The notes: generated from the letters alone by a model not told the origin. Counted from the first letter of the stretch, positions 17,798-26,902 are shown. The stretch is DNA of 60,192 bases from Alteromonadaceae bacterium (GCA_014872785.1 WKFJ01000050.1:1-60192); one strand, 5' to 3'. Made by a program: numbers and translations.

Positions 17798-18607
17798 TTA
17801 GTAGTATTGTGGATGCGTTCGCTTAAATTCATCCATAATTTGACGAAATTGCTTAGTTCGCAGCATGTCTTCTGCGATCTCATTAAACTTATCAATATTT
17901 TTGACGTTGGCTCGTTTGGATATTCCGATGTAAACCTCGGTGCCTTGCGTGACCTCGAAACTGGCTTGGCGTATTTGTGAAGAATAAGCAGGGTTTTGTC
18001 TTAGAATGTTATGCCCGTAATAGTCAGTACAAATAACTGCTTCGACACGTTTTTTTGCCAACATACCAAAGGCGGATTCTAAATTATTGACATAGATAAG
18101 TTCGAAATCTTGTTCTTTTCGATGATCGAAAGCTTCGAATTGTTTGACTCCGCGTACAAGTCCAACGCGTTTGCCTTTTAAATCATCTAGGGTTGTAACA
18201 TCTGCCGCTGATTGCGAGAGGAAAACGGTTTTTACCGTTTCTTTATCGTACAAAAACATGTTTAGGGTTTGATCTCGCTCTTGCGAGTTCAACAATCCCA
18301 CCATCATGTCTACTTTGCCCTGTTTAAGCCATTGCAGACAGCGTTTAAACGGTGTGTTTGGGGTAAACTCAAGACGGTAATTTGCAGCTTTGGCGAAAGC
18401 TTTTGCCACCTCCACATTTTCACCAGTTACTTGACCATTGGGCTGAATTATTTGTAGCGGCGGATAATGGTCTACGCACAAAAGTAATGTTTCTTGCTTA
18501 TAAGCATAAGCATGGTGTGTGCTGAAAAATAGGAATGTGCAGCAAAGTATCCATAAAAAATGGCGTCTTAAATTCGTGTGGCGTGTCATAGAAATAGGCA
18601 TATTCAT
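17798..18607 (-). CDS. Periplasmic substrate-binding-like protein (SBP_bac_3 type)
   Basis: This 269-residue secreted protein has a signal sequence (FLWILCCTFLFFSTHHAYA). The mature domain looks like an amino-acid-binding ABC-type solute-binding protein: ETLLLCVDHYPPLQIIQPNG at its start, then LKQGKVDMMVGLLNSQERDQ, DLKGKRVGLVRGVKQFEAFD and MLAKKRVEAVICTDYYGHN. No transporter partner is encoded nearby. It lies between a chemoreceptor gene and cheV, so it may hand a ligand signal to a sensory system. Internal Met codons at 18601 and 18589 are alternative starts. Confidence 0.75.
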   Translation of the reverse strand: MNMPISMTRHTNLRRHFLWILCCTFLFFSTHHAYAYKQETLLLCVDHYPPLQIIQPNGQVTGENVEVAKAFAKAANYRLEFTPNTPFKRCLQWLKQGKVDMMVGLLNSQERDQTLNMFLYDKETVKTVFLSQSAADVTTLDDLKGKRVGLVRGVKQFEAFDHRKEQDFELIYVNNLESAFGMLAKKRVEAVICTDYYGHNILRQNPAYSSQIRQASFEVTQGTEVYIGISKRANVKNIDKFNEIAEDMLRTKQFRQIMDEFKRTHPQYY

Positions 18608-18786
18608 CTGTAAACGCTATGCGTCATCCAGGCTAAAGTAAAGAAAATATGTAGTGAAAACCTCAAGGTTTTTCATCATTTAGTCTATATTTGCTTTATG
18701 GCAATTGCCGTCGCCCAGGATAAACGTTAAAGTCTAAAATTCACTGTCCTCGGTACTTTTTCTGTAATTTAAAACACGGGTGCTTG

Positions 18787-19737
18787 ATGTCTACTATTTT
18801 AGCCTCAGTCGATCAGCGCACTAAATTAGTGGGTGAAAATAGATTGGAATTGTTATTGTTCCAATTAAACTCCCAGCAAATTTTTGCGATGAACGTATTT
18901 AAGGTTCGGGAAGTTATTCCTGTGCCCAAGATGATTCAAATGCCCGGTTCCCATGAAAACTTGTGCGGCGTGGCGAGTTTGCGCGGGTTATCCGTGCCGA
19001 TAGTCAATTTGTGCAAAGCGATTAATATGCCCAAGACACCGCTAGGCCAAAATCGCAATGTCATCATTACCGAATATAATCGAACAGTGCAGGGATTTTT
19101 GATAGGCCCTGTGCTTAGCATCACTAATTTGTCTTGGGCAGAAATACTGCCTCCGCCCAACAGCGCCGGAAAGAATAACTACTTAACCGCCTTTACCCAA
19201 ATTCAACACGAAGGTAGCAAGCGAATTGTGGAGATCATCGATGTTGAAAAAGTCTTGGCGGAGATTGTTTCTTATGATTTTCATGTATCCAAAGAAATCC
19301 TCGATGATGAGGTTAATGATCATCTCAAAGGCAAAACTGTGCTTGTGGTAGATGACTCGGGAACTGCTCGTCAACAGATTAGAGATACACTCAATCAAGT
19401 TGGTGTTAACGTCATTGAGCGTCAAGACGGTCTAGAAGCACTACAACTTTTGAAACAATGGGCAGACGAAGGTAAAAAGATAACAGAAGAGATTCTGATG
19501 ATGTTTACTGACGCCGAGATGCCTGAGATGGACGGTTATATGTTAACTGCCGAGGTACGTGCTGACCAGAGAATGTCAGATCTTTTCATCACCTTGAATA
19601 CGTCGTTAAGTGGCAATTTCAACGAAGCCATGGTTGAAAAGGTTGGCTGCGACCGGTTTATCTCCAAATTTCAGCCTGATTTGCTAGTGAGCGTTGCACA
19701 AGAGCGCATGCGACAAAAACTCGAAACCGGTAAGTAA
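18787..19737 (+). CDS. cheV: Chemotaxis coupling/response protein CheV
   Basis: This 316-residue fusion has an N-terminal CheW-like coupling domain (residues about 15-160, with LLLFQLNSQQIFAMNVFKV, REVIPVP and LCGVASLRGLSVPIVNL). A C-terminal receiver domain follows (about 180-310, with TVLVVDDSGTARQQI, phospho-acceptor in MMFTDAEMPEMDGY, and the conserved Lys in ISKFQPD). It couples receptors to CheA and tunes adaptation by phosphorylation. ATG 18787 was chosen over the overlapping TTG 18784. It is expressed alone in this window; the main che operon is elsewhere. Two Aer-like receptors lie about 1-4 kb upstream. Confidence 0.93.
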   Translation: MSTILASVDQRTKLVGENRLELLLFQLNSQQIFAMNVFKVREVIPVPKMIQMPGSHENLCGVASLRGLSVPIVNLCKAINMPKTPLGQNRNVIITEYNRTVQGFLIGPVLSITNLSWAEILPPPNSAGKNNYLTAFTQIQHEGSKRIVEIIDVEKVLAEIVSYDFHVSKEILDDEVNDHLKGKTVLVVDDSGTARQQIRDTLNQVGVNVIERQDGLEALQLLKQWADEGKKITEEILMMFTDAEMPEMDGYMLTAEVRADQRMSDLFITLNTSLSGNFNEAMVEKVGCDRFISKFQPDLLVSVAQERMRQKLETGK

Positions 19738-19751
19738 ATTCCATCAGTAAA

Positions 19752-19771
19752 ACGCAAGCTACCGCTTGCGT
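19752..19771 (+). terminator. Short hairpin after cheV
   Basis: The perfect 8-base stem ACGCAAGC / GCTTGCGT with a 4-base loop lies 14 bases after the cheV stop. It lacks a strong T tract, so it may be a weak or Rho-assisted terminator. Confidence 0.45.
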
Positions 19772-19807
19772 ACTCATTCTCCCATTATTTAAGCAAGGCC
19801 ATCGTCT

Positions 19808-20734
19808 GTGAGCAATAGTATGTTTGCCCCTTTTTTAGCTGACCAGAGAAAGGTAGGACTGCTGCTAGCGATATTGGGTACAAGTTTATTCTCGTTTAAA
19901 TCCATCGTTATCAAGTTAGCTTACCAATATGAGGTAACTGCTGAACAGGTGATCGCACTTCGCATGATAATGTCGGGTCCTTTCTATTTATTGTTACTGC
20001 TTTGGCTAAATCGCAGTAAACCCATTGAATTGACTACTATTCGACGCAATGGCTTGCTTTTATTGGTGTCTGGCATGCTCGGGTACTACCTCGCAAGCTT
20101 GTTGGATTTGAAAGGCTTGGAGCTAATATCCGCCCAACTAGAAAGACTTATATTGTTTACCTATCCAGGATTCGTCATGCTGTTTTCCTGGTTAGTGTGG
20201 AAACGCTTACCCGGAACTAAGACTGTTTTAGCCATGCTGCTTACCTATTTGGGGATTGTTGTGGTGCTTGGTGTTGAGGTGCAAAACAACGTTGATAAAG
20301 TGCTGTGGGGAGGCGCATTAGTGCTTACCAGCGCAGCGATGTTTGCTGGTTACTTAATCTTAAGTAAACGTGGAATCGCTGAACTCGGTAGTCAACAGTT
20401 TACTTGTTTAGCTATGCTCGTAGCTTGCTGTTGTGTTGCGTTACATTATGGCCTACTTCAAGACGAACCCCTATTGGGCTTGTCTTTAATGGCTTATGGC
20501 TATGTGTTGGTTCTAGCGGTGTTTTGTACCGTTATTCCTTCTTTGTTGATTGCAGCTGCTATAGCGCGTCTTGGACCTCAACAGACGAGTATATTGGGCG
20601 GTCTAGGCCCAATTATTACAGCGGTCATGGCGGTGTTCATTCTAAACGAGCCTTTTGGTTGGCAGCATTTTACCGGTACGCTACTGGTTGGGATTGGTGT
20701 AATACTTATTGCTTCAGAAAAGTCTGGGGCGTGA
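19808..20734 (+). CDS. EamA/DMT-family membrane transporter
   Basis: This 308-residue protein has ten predicted transmembrane helices arranged as two five-helix EamA repeats (about residues 18-150 and 165-305). Repeat landmarks include ALRMIMSGPFYLLLLLWLN and YPGFVMLFSWLVW in the first half, and LGPQQTSILGGLGPIITAVM and LLVGIGVILIAS in the second. It is a drug/metabolite-type exporter of unknown substrate in the inner membrane. The start is GTG 19808; an in-frame ATG at 19820 is an alternative. It converges on a minus-strand gene 16 bases away. Confidence 0.85.
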   Translation: MSNSMFAPFLADQRKVGLLLAILGTSLFSFKSIVIKLAYQYEVTAEQVIALRMIMSGPFYLLLLLWLNRSKPIELTTIRRNGLLLLVSGMLGYYLASLLDLKGLELISAQLERLILFTYPGFVMLFSWLVWKRLPGTKTVLAMLLTYLGIVVVLGVEVQNNVDKVLWGGALVLTSAAMFAGYLILSKRGIAELGSQQFTCLAMLVACCCVALHYGLLQDEPLLGLSLMAYGYVLVLAVFCTVIPSLLIAAAIARLGPQQTSILGGLGPIITAVMAVFILNEPFGWQHFTGTLLVGIGVILIASEKSGA

Positions 20735-20737
20735 AGC

Positions 20738-20756
20738 AATAGTTCTAGAGCTATTG
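20738..20756. terminator. Imperfect palindrome between converging genes
   Basis: CAATAG and CTATTG arms form a near-palindrome spanning the gap between the DMT transporter and the VC0807-like gene, with two G-T type mismatches inside. It may act as a bidirectional terminator, but it lacks a T run. Confidence 0.35.
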
Positions 20757-21515
20757 TTCGTTAAGAAAATTATCTATGTCTTGCCCGGTGAGTTTCTTCA
20801 TTTGCGAAAACAGATACCACAGGGCGACAAACAACACTATAGTACTTGGGACAACAATGACCGGGTAACTTAGTGCTGTCATCTTCCCCAATTCTTCGTT
20901 ATACGCTGCTGTGCCGGGGGAGCTTACTAAAATTACCTTAGCCAGAATGTAATTAAGTACAGAAGATAAGAAAAACGAACTGGCCACAATACCGCTACTG
21001 AATGTAACTTTGCGTTCGAAGGCGTCTTTGTTGTTCTTTTCGACTAAAGCAGAGTTGAGTTTAGCTATATCAATGATCTTGTCGTTTAGAATGAATGTCT
21101 TCACCAAAGGAAATTTGGTTTTATTGCTGATGAGGACGGCAATACCAATAATGGCAGGGATTGTTGCTTCTTTGATGGCTATGTATTTAGGATCCAGCTC
21201 AAGTAAGCTCATGCCACCCGTCAGCGCTACACTAATGATTCCCAGCACGGAAAACGGATTAATTTTGCCGGAGCGCTGTAAATCCCATAGACCAAATCCA
21301 ATGGGGAATGCTAAAGCCACTACAATACCTAACTCAGGGCCTAGTCGCTCAGGATCGCTTAACTGGGTAAGCACTAATGTTGGCAAAATAATGTTGAAGA
21401 TTAAATTGCTAAAAAAGCCTGGTTGTTGCTCAGAGTCTTTCGCGGCTTTTGGCGATTCGACTTTTGGCGATTCGTTATCAGCCAAGGTATCGTCTTCGAT
21501 GTGTTTACTGGTCAT
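20751..21515 (-). CDS. VC0807-like integral membrane protein
   Basis: This 254-residue protein has an acidic N-terminal tail of about 30 residues (containing a PKVESPK repeat-like stretch). Several transmembrane helices follow: NLIFNIILPTLVLTQLS near 37, LGIVVALAFPIGFGLWDLQR near 65 and FSSGIVASSFFLSSVLNYIL near 170, with VIVVPSTIVLFVALWYLF near the C terminus. The N-terminal membrane block matches the family I know as VC0807-like proteins of unknown function. It lies 47 bases after the rhomboid gene on the same strand and may be part of the same transcript. The function is unknown. Confidence 0.6.
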   Translation of the reverse strand: MTSKHIEDDTLADNESPKVESPKAAKDSEQQPGFFSNLIFNIILPTLVLTQLSDPERLGPELGIVVALAFPIGFGLWDLQRSGKINPFSVLGIISVALTGGMSLLELDPKYIAIKEATIPAIIGIAVLISNKTKFPLVKTFILNDKIIDIAKLNSALVEKNNKDAFERKVTFSSGIVASSFFLSSVLNYILAKVILVSSPGTAAYNEELGKMTALSYPVIVVPSTIVLFVALWYLFSQMKKLTGQDIDNFLNEQ

Positions 21516-21562
21516 TTAGTCAGTATACCTAATAGGAAGTTAAAAATGATAGCTTTGTTAGT

Positions 21563-22120
21563 CTAAAGTCTACGCCTGACGAACAATTGAGCAGCTGCAA
21601 GTCCTGCTAAGAAGCCAAATAAGTGGCTCTCCCAGGATATGTAACGCTGCATCGGCAGCACACCAAATATAAGTCCGCCATAGAAAAAGCCAACCGCGAG
21701 TGATATTAAGATAAGCTTTATTTTGCCACTTAAAAAACCCGCGTAGAGCAGGAAACCGAAGTATCCATAAACCATGCCGCTTGCACCTAAATGATAAGCA
21801 TCGCGACCTAAAATCCACACTAGACTGCCTGAGACAACAAAGATGAAGCCCGTGACCTGCCAAAAACACTTCGGGCCGTATTGCATGGCGAGCACCGCAA
21901 ATAAACATATAGGTACAATATTGGATGCGAAATGCATCAAGCTGCCATGAAGGAATGGGCTGATAAAAATGCCTAACAGCTGATCTAACTCTCTTGGCAC
22001 TAGGGCAAAGTAGTTTAGTTGCCTGCCAGAAATAAAGTTGAGCAACTCAACAACGGTGAGTAAAACAAAGAGTCTCAGCGCAAAGTTCAGTTGTTGTTCA
22101 AAAGAAGCGGTCTTTTCCAC
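21563..22120 (-). CDS. Rhomboid-family intramembrane serine protease
   Basis: This 185-residue six-helix membrane protein contains the rhomboid signatures. HGSLMHFASN near residue 65 matches the conserved His/Asn region. The active-site serine motif GASGMVYG lies near 113, and the catalytic His is in WESHLFGFLAG near 165. It should cleave transmembrane segments of single-pass proteins within the inner membrane. It follows the ATP-grasp gene by 68 bases on the same strand and precedes the VC0807-like gene. Whether it is a rhombosortase acting on GlyGly-CTERM tails (a possible substrate lies at 34589) cannot be decided from motifs. Its HxxxMHxxSN block looks more like an ordinary rhomboid. Confidence 0.87.
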   Translation of the reverse strand: MEKTASFEQQLNFALRLFVLLTVVELLNFISGRQLNYFALVPRELDQLLGIFISPFLHGSLMHFASNIVPICLFAVLAMQYGPKCFWQVTGFIFVVSGSLVWILGRDAYHLGASGMVYGYFGFLLYAGFLSGKIKLILISLAVGFFYGGLIFGVLPMQRYISWESHLFGFLAGLAAAQLFVRRRL

Positions 22121-22188
22121 GTGTTACTGCTCATCGATTAGACTAGGCTAGCTTGCCATAACTAAGATACGTATATCATGTCAAAATG

Positions 22189-23352
22189 TCACAAAATGAT
22201 ATGAGGTAAATAGCGCGACATATCTTGCGTGATTAGGTGCTTGTCTTCACGTATCGAAATTCCCGCCGCTTGGTCGTTAACCAGCCAAGCACCAATTAAC
22301 GTGTAGTTATCTGCAAATTTGGGTAAGGGATAATAGGCTTGATAAATAAAACCTTCCTCACCATAGGGTCCGTCAATACTTTCCTCGGTTTTGCCCTTAT
22401 TCAAAATGGAAACATTGGCACCCTCGCGAGAAAATATGGGCTTTTTCACTAGTTTTGTTTCATCTGCCTTGGCCAAGTCTTCTTCGAAGTAGGCGGGTAG
22501 TAGGTTGGGATGGTTGGGAAACATCTGCCACAACAGCGGTAATAAAGCTTTATTAGACAGAATTGATTTCCACAAAGGCTCTATCCATTGAGTAGGTGAC
22601 GTGAGGATCGCTTCACCAAACTCTTCTCGTAACATGAATTCCCATGGGTACAGCTTGAACATCAGTTCAATGGGTTTATCTTGCATATCGGTAAAATGAT
22701 CGGTTTCACCCAAGCCAATGTCTTCGATAAAACAAAATCGATCTTGTAGACCGGCTGCTGCCGCGCAGTCTTGTAAGTATTGCACGGTACCGCGGTCTTC
22801 ATCGGTGTCTTTGCAGCAGGCAAAGTGAAACGAGTCGGGTTGATAAAAGTCAGCAATTTCTGAGAATCGATTGACCAGCTTTTCTTGCAGAGAATTAAAT
22901 TGATCTGCTTGTTTACTTATTTTATTGCCATCCACCATGTCTTCGAGCCAAAGCCATTGCCAAAAGCCGGTTTCATAGAGGCTTGTCGGTGTGTCAGCAT
23001 TATTCTCGTAAAACTTAATGGGCTGATCACCGTGCATTGCAAAGTCAAAACGCGAATAGAGTGAAGGGGTTTGCGTATGCCAGGATTCTGCAATTGCAGA
23101 CCAAAATGCTTCGGGAATTTGAAATTTGGTGAGCCAGTAATCTGAAGCAACCACTTTATCCACGACTTGCAAACACATTTGGTGCAGCTCTTCTGTAGGC
23201 GCTTCTATTTGTCGTTCAATTTGCTCTAACGTGAACTGGTAATAGGCCGATTCGTCCCAGTAGGGCTTACCATACATAGTATGAAAATTGAAGCCAAATT
23301 CCTTCGCACGATCACGCCAGTTAGCGCGTTCGATCGCTGGGAGTCGGAGCAC
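22189..23352 (-). CDS. yjfC: Glutathionylspermidine-synthase-like ATP-grasp ligase (YgiC/YjfC family)
   Basis: This 387-residue protein has the C-terminal ATP-grasp synthetase fold of glutathionylspermidine synthase but no amidase domain. Family landmarks are [20 protein letters not shown] near the start, [65 protein letters not shown] and [14 protein letters not shown]. It is expected to form an amide bond between a peptide or protein carboxylate and an amine in an ATP-dependent way; the real substrate is unknown. The GTG start abuts the TAA of the YgiB-like gene directly. It is the only clearly enzymatic member of the seven-gene membrane-stress-like operon. Confidence 0.88.
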   Translation of the reverse strand: MLRLPAIERANWRDRAKEFGFNFHTMYGKPYWDESAYYQFTLEQIERQIEAPTEELHQMCLQVVDKVVASDYWLTKFQIPEAFWSAIAESWHTQTPSLYSRFDFAMHGDQPIKFYENNADTPTSLYETGFWQWLWLEDMVDGNKISKQADQFNSLQEKLVNRFSEIADFYQPDSFHFACCKDTDEDRGTVQYLQDCAAAAGLQDRFCFIEDIGLGETDHFTDMQDKPIELMFKLYPWEFMLREEFGEAILTSPTQWIEPLWKSILSNKALLPLLWQMFPNHPNLLPAYFEEDLAKADETKLVKKPIFSREGANVSILNKGKTEESIDGPYGEEGFIYQAYYPLPKFADNYTLIGAWLVNDQAAGISIREDKHLITQDMSRYLPHIIL

Positions 23353-23973
23353 TTAACCGCCCCAACTCTTTTTACTGCTACCCCAACTAGACTTCGCTCT
23401 AACACTGGAGCCAAAGCCACCACGTTTAATAGTTCTGGTAACCTCTGGTGGTTTTTTATAGTCCTTTCTGACTTTAAAGCTGTGATATCTAATATCACCG
23501 TAATCGTAGCCACTGGCGCCAACCCAGCGATAGCGATAACGCGAATAGCGTGAGGAAGAGGTGAATAATGGTTGTGGGTAGTAACTTGGCGAGAGTAAGT
23601 CACGGATAATGTAACCTGCCATCAACGGCATAAACCAGTTGTTACCATCATTGTTTCGATAGACCACACATTGGCCGGAACCAAAATCATACTCGCATTG
23701 ATTTCTGTCATTGTATTTGGGCGCTGTGCGAGCCGCTTCTTCTAGTGCTTGTTCATATGCAACTTCACACTTTTGCTCTTGACCAGGTAACTGATTAATA
23801 CAGTCATTCAAACTGGTAAATACAATGGCATCTTCTCGGCTGTCACCACAGGCGGTGAGAAAAACACTGGCAACACCCAAAGAAACAGGTTTCATTGCCC
23901 AATGCTTGCGCATCTTGCCTAGGTCAATCGACCGACTCCGTTTTTGTGGTTTTTTGTCTGTTGGATTTGTCAT
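23353..23973 (-). CDS. DUF1190/YgiB-like protein
   Basis: This 206-residue protein begins at ATG 23973, directly after a strong GGAGGTGATT ribosome binding site. A longer frame to 23985 would start inside that site. A basic N terminus (QKRSRSIDLGKMRKHW) precedes a hydrophobic lipoprotein-like segment (VSLGVASVFLTACGD, Cys near residue 34). The middle carries family features: NQCEYDFGSGQCVVYR and NWFMPLMAGYIIRDLL. The C terminus is Arg/Ser/Gly rich (RAKSSWGSSKKSWGG), resembling YgiB/YjfM tails. It is possibly a lipoprotein with a positively charged tail that could be the acceptor of the ATP-grasp ligase, which is inference. Confidence 0.82.
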   Translation of the reverse strand: MTNPTDKKPQKRSRSIDLGKMRKHWAMKPVSLGVASVFLTACGDSREDAIVFTSLNDCINQLPGQEQKCEVAYEQALEEAARTAPKYNDRNQCEYDFGSGQCVVYRNNDGNNWFMPLMAGYIIRDLLSPSYYPQPLFTSSSRYSRYRYRWVGASGYDYGDIRYHSFKVRKDYKKPPEVTRTIKRGGFGSSVRAKSSWGSSKKSWGG

Positions 23974-23986
23974 AATCACCTCCAAC

Positions 23987-24403
23987 TTAGTACGTCATGC
24001 AAGCCGCATTTAACAAGCCGACAGCCACTGAAACTGAACCTAGCATAATACCCGCTGATATCTCGTTATTGTCGATGCGCTCAACGATTTTTGGCATAAA
24101 GGTAAAGCGTAACAGTGCAAACGCAAAACATTGAGCAACTACGGCTACTACGCCCCAAACCGTAAAGTCGATAAGGTTTTGTGAGTTAGAAACTGCACTG
24201 CCAAGAGCGATGCAAAATCCGACAATTGCGCCAGCAAAGCCAAGAGCCGCGGCGGTGTTTTTGTCTTCTTTAACAAGCTTCCACTCATCGTGTGGCGTAA
24301 CCAGAGTGTAGGCAAATTTAAAGATGAATAGATACGCGATTGAAATAACAAAATAGATGGCAAAATCTACTAAGCCTGCCAAAGACGCTGCTAACATTTC
24401 CAT
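23987..24403 (-). CDS. yjfL: DUF350 family membrane protein (YjfL)
   Basis: This 138-residue inner-membrane protein has four hydrophobic helices in two repeated halves, the pattern of DUF350. DFAIYFVISIAYLFIFKFAY lies in the first half. ALGFAGAIVGFCIALGSAVS follows, then VWGVVAVVAQCFAFALLRF, and NNEISAGIMLGSVSVAVGLL near the end. The function is unknown. The family occurs next to YjfK and glutathionylspermidine-synthase-like genes in E. coli and others, exactly as here. It is 18 bases from the YjfK gene and 13 bases from the YgiB-like gene. Confidence 0.87.
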   Translation of the reverse strand: MEMLAASLAGLVDFAIYFVISIAYLFIFKFAYTLVTPHDEWKLVKEDKNTAAALGFAGAIVGFCIALGSAVSNSQNLIDFTVWGVVAVVAQCFAFALLRFTFMPKIVERIDNNEISAGIMLGSVSVAVGLLNAACMTY

Positions 24404-24421
24404 TTTTTGTTCCTCTGATTT

Positions 24422-25066
24422 TTAGCCGTTAATGGTGATATCTGCCGGTTCGATATTAAAACCGGTACTGAGCACTAAACAACGGTCGTGGTTATTGTTA
24501 ATAATTTTTTCTTCGCCTGTAACCAAGAGGGTTTCCACATCATCCTCGTTAATCGGGCGTTCGTAGAGCATGGCGAACTGGTCTGTTGTACTGGTATCGC
24601 CATCTTCTTCATAGGTTTTTTCAGTCATTGCCACAGGCGGTGACTCCTGACCGATTGAATCCCAAACACGGGTAAACTCTGTACCTTCCAGGTTATAGTA
24701 TGGTTTCGAGATGTCCGTATTTAACAGCGATTGCCACTGTGTATCGCTGCCTACAGTTTTAGTATCGTAGAAGTACCATAGCTTTACATCTGTAATATGA
24801 TTTTCAGTATCACCGCCGTCGAGAATGACCTGTAAATACGCATCGTCATCAGTGTAAAAACGCAAGATCTTGCCGCCGGTGTCTAAGTTCACTTCGCCAA
24901 CAGCCTGAATAATATGATCAGACGCCGCGTTTTCTATCGTTAAATGAGGTTGTATAAGCCTTAGTTTGAGCGGATCTAAACTGAATGAGCCACCCAAATA
25001 TAACCCCATTATTTCAGGCGATTTGGGCTTTGTCGGCTCGGGTTTTCCAAACCACTTTTTAAACAT
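24422..25066 (-). CDS. yjfK: DUF2491 family protein (YjfK)
   Basis: The start was set at ATG 25066 (MFKKWFGKPEPTKPKSPEIM), which overlaps the stop region of the channel gene by 8 bases and implies translational coupling. The long open frame to 25147 adds an unrelated extension. The 214-residue cytoplasmic protein contains GLYLGGSFSLDPLKLRL, DDAYLQVILDGGDTENHI and WYFYDTK, and ends RCLVLSTGFNIEPADITING. This matches the YjfK family known from E. coli. No catalytic motif is evident and the function is unknown; neighbours suggest a role beside PspA at the membrane. Confidence 0.85.
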   Translation of the reverse strand: MFKKWFGKPEPTKPKSPEIMGLYLGGSFSLDPLKLRLIQPHLTIENAASDHIIQAVGEVNLDTGGKILRFYTDDDAYLQVILDGGDTENHITDVKLWYFYDTKTVGSDTQWQSLLNTDISKPYYNLEGTEFTRVWDSIGQESPPVAMTEKTYEEDGDTSTTDQFAMLYERPINEDDVETLLVTGEEKIINNNHDRCLVLSTGFNIEPADITING

Positions 25067-26111
25067 ACATCTCACTCCACTTAATGTTGGCGATTCTTTG
25101 CTCTGCAATGTAATAAAGCTTGTCGTTAGGATTGAGTTGGCCGTCAAGCGGCGGATTTAGGACGATTTGATTATTACTGTTAGCTGCAGCCATGCCAATA
25201 AAAGTAGCGTTATAAGATTGTTTCAAAGCATTAAATACAGCTTTGACTGAGAGTGGTTGGCAATCAGACGGGATGGAGACAGAGTACTGTGCTTGTCCTT
25301 CTTCGACACTCAACAAATCGTGATGCAACATACTAGAACCAGGGTCAAAGGCAGACTTTGCCAACATCTCTACTCCCACACTCGGCATACATTCGACATT
25401 TGGACAATGTTGCTGCAATAACTTAACCAAGCTTTCGTCTTGGAAGTAAGTCAATATGTGACCGTTGGGGTTACGATGACTACAGTACAAACTGGTCGTC
25501 ATAGAGATATCGTCTTCAGGGTTATCTATGATGATGACAGAAGCTTGTGAAATATTGGCTCTGTCCATATCCAAATCTTTGTTAAATGAGTTAACTTTCA
25601 CAAACTCAATTCTTTCGGGCATTGGGTTTTCAATGTCTACTTTCACGCATAGCACGATAGGACGCGGCGTTTCGATACTGTCTTGTTCGCGCAACAATAA
25701 TCTAAGTAAGTGCAGTGTTCTATCGCCATTCCAGCCAATAAGCAGAATGTGATTATCGAGTGTGATGTCTTTCATACCTTTTGCTCTTTTTTGCCATTGG
25801 TTGGACACCCAAGCGGCAGCGCGCCCGAGTACAAATGCGAATATGCTTAGTCCAAGCGGAATGATATACAGAGAAACGATGTATTTCCCTGCGGGGGTTG
25901 TTGGTGACATGTCACCATAGCCAACCGTGGAACCGGTGACGATTAACCAATAAAAGAAATCAGTACCATTGATTAGCGCCGTTTCTCCAGCGAGGTAAAG
26001 CATTATCCAACTTGTCACCCCATAAAATAGAAGCGCCAGTACAATTGTGTACCAGCGCATGTAACTGAATTGGCGAACCAGCATTTTGACTAATTTGTTG
26101 ATCATGACCAT
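25059..26111 (-). CDS. Two-helix potassium-channel protein with TrkA-N-like domain
   Basis: This 350-residue membrane protein has two transmembrane helices (about 20-38 and 77-95). Between them is a pore loop with the K+ selectivity filter in VTGSTVGYGDMSP near residue 60. A cytoplasmic RCK/TrkA-N-like Rossmann domain follows, beginning at about 115 (NHILLIGWNGDRTLHLLRLL), and a second regulatory domain is visible to the C terminus. It is predicted to conduct K+ and be gated by a nucleotide or ion ligand. It sits inside the yjf-type operon, between the PspA-like and YjfK genes. A K+ channel as a constituent of this operon suggests coupling of membrane stress to K+ flux. GTC-separated Met codons allow a start at 26111 or 26105. 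Confidence 0.88.
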   Translation of the reverse strand: MVMINKLVKMLVRQFSYMRWYTIVLALLFYGVTSWIMLYLAGETALINGTDFFYWLIVTGSTVGYGDMSPTTPAGKYIVSLYIIPLGLSIFAFVLGRAAAWVSNQWQKRAKGMKDITLDNHILLIGWNGDRTLHLLRLLLREQDSIETPRPIVLCVKVDIENPMPERIEFVKVNSFNKDLDMDRANISQASVIIIDNPEDDISMTTSLYCSHRNPNGHILTYFQDESLVKLLQQHCPNVECMPSVGVEMLAKSAFDPGSSMLHHDLLSVEEGQAQYSVSIPSDCQPLSVKAVFNALKQSYNATFIGMAAANSNNQIVLNPPLDGQLNPNDKLYYIAEQRIANIKWSEMYV

Positions 26112-26206
26112 GTTTAGAACACAAATTATGTTTGAATACGGGTACTTAGGGTAATCGACAAATTCATGAGGAGCAAATTAACCTTGAGCCACTTGCCCCA
26201 CATCAT

Positions 26207-26887
26207 CTATTTACCCAATATGCGGCTTAATTCGTCTTCAGCTGAGCTTGTTCCGCCTTTAACCCCCGCCTGTTTAAGACGCGCTTCCAAGTCGTCACTC
26301 GATTCTGACTGGGCCAACTCTTCCGCCGCTTCAAGTTCTGCCGCCTTCATTTTTTGTTTTTCTTGAATGCGCTGCAAAGACTCGGTGGCTGTCTTCATTT
26401 TACTGTTCGCACCCATGTGGCGCGATGACACTGCGACTTGTGCTTTTTGAACAGATTCAGTGGCTTTGACCATATCGACTTGTTGTTCAAGACGACGTAA
26501 GTTGGCTTTAGCCTGTGCAATATTTGCTGCTAGCTGTTTCTCAGAAGACTTAAACTGCTCAAGGTAAGTGTTCTCTTGTTCTAACTGCTCCGATAATTCG
26601 CTTACACGCTGTGCGCAGTCAAGTGCAAGTTGACGATCTGTATCGATGGCCTTGCGAGCGTGGTCTTCATATTCTGCGATAGACTTTTGTAGGCTATCTA
26701 CTTTTTGTTGAGCAAGCTTACACTTAGCGAGTATTTGTGTTCTTGCGTGATCTGATTTACGCAATTCATCTTTGGCTTCACGAATTTCCTGTTCAAGGAT
26801 ACGTACCGCCTGATTGTCCGCTACCGACTCAGCAGCTTCAGTAACTCCACCTTTTATCGCTGTAACTAATTTTGACCAAACTGACAT
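26207..26887 (-). CDS. yjfJ: PspA/IM30-family membrane-remodelling protein (YjfJ)
   Basis: This 226-residue, largely alpha-helical protein contains long charged coiled coils. The N terminus (MSVWSKLVTAIKGGVTEAAE) is amphipathic, as in PspA. The family repeat-like region QEIREAKDELRKSDHARTQI is at about 32-52. Such ESCRT-III-like proteins polymerise at damaged inner membrane and protect the proton gradient. It is encoded 15 bases after the DUF2170 gene. It lacks the usual pspBC neighbours and belongs to the yjfIJKLMC type of operon instead. Confidence 0.9.
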   Translation of the reverse strand: MSVWSKLVTAIKGGVTEAAESVADNQAVRILEQEIREAKDELRKSDHARTQILAKCKLAQQKVDSLQKSIAEYEDHARKAIDTDRQLALDCAQRVSELSEQLEQENTYLEQFKSSEKQLAANIAQAKANLRRLEQQVDMVKATESVQKAQVAVSSRHMGANSKMKTATESLQRIQEKQKMKAAELEAAEELAQSESSDDLEARLKQAGVKGGTSSAEDELSRILGK

Positions 26888-26902
26888 TTTACATCTCCTC
26901 GA

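Noticed and set aside
21563..22120. Rhomboid as a dedicated rhombosortase
   Set aside because: The GASG and ESHLFGFLAG motifs and HxxxMHxxSN block fit general rhomboids; I cannot tell a rhombosortase without a profile search, so it is only a hypothesis.
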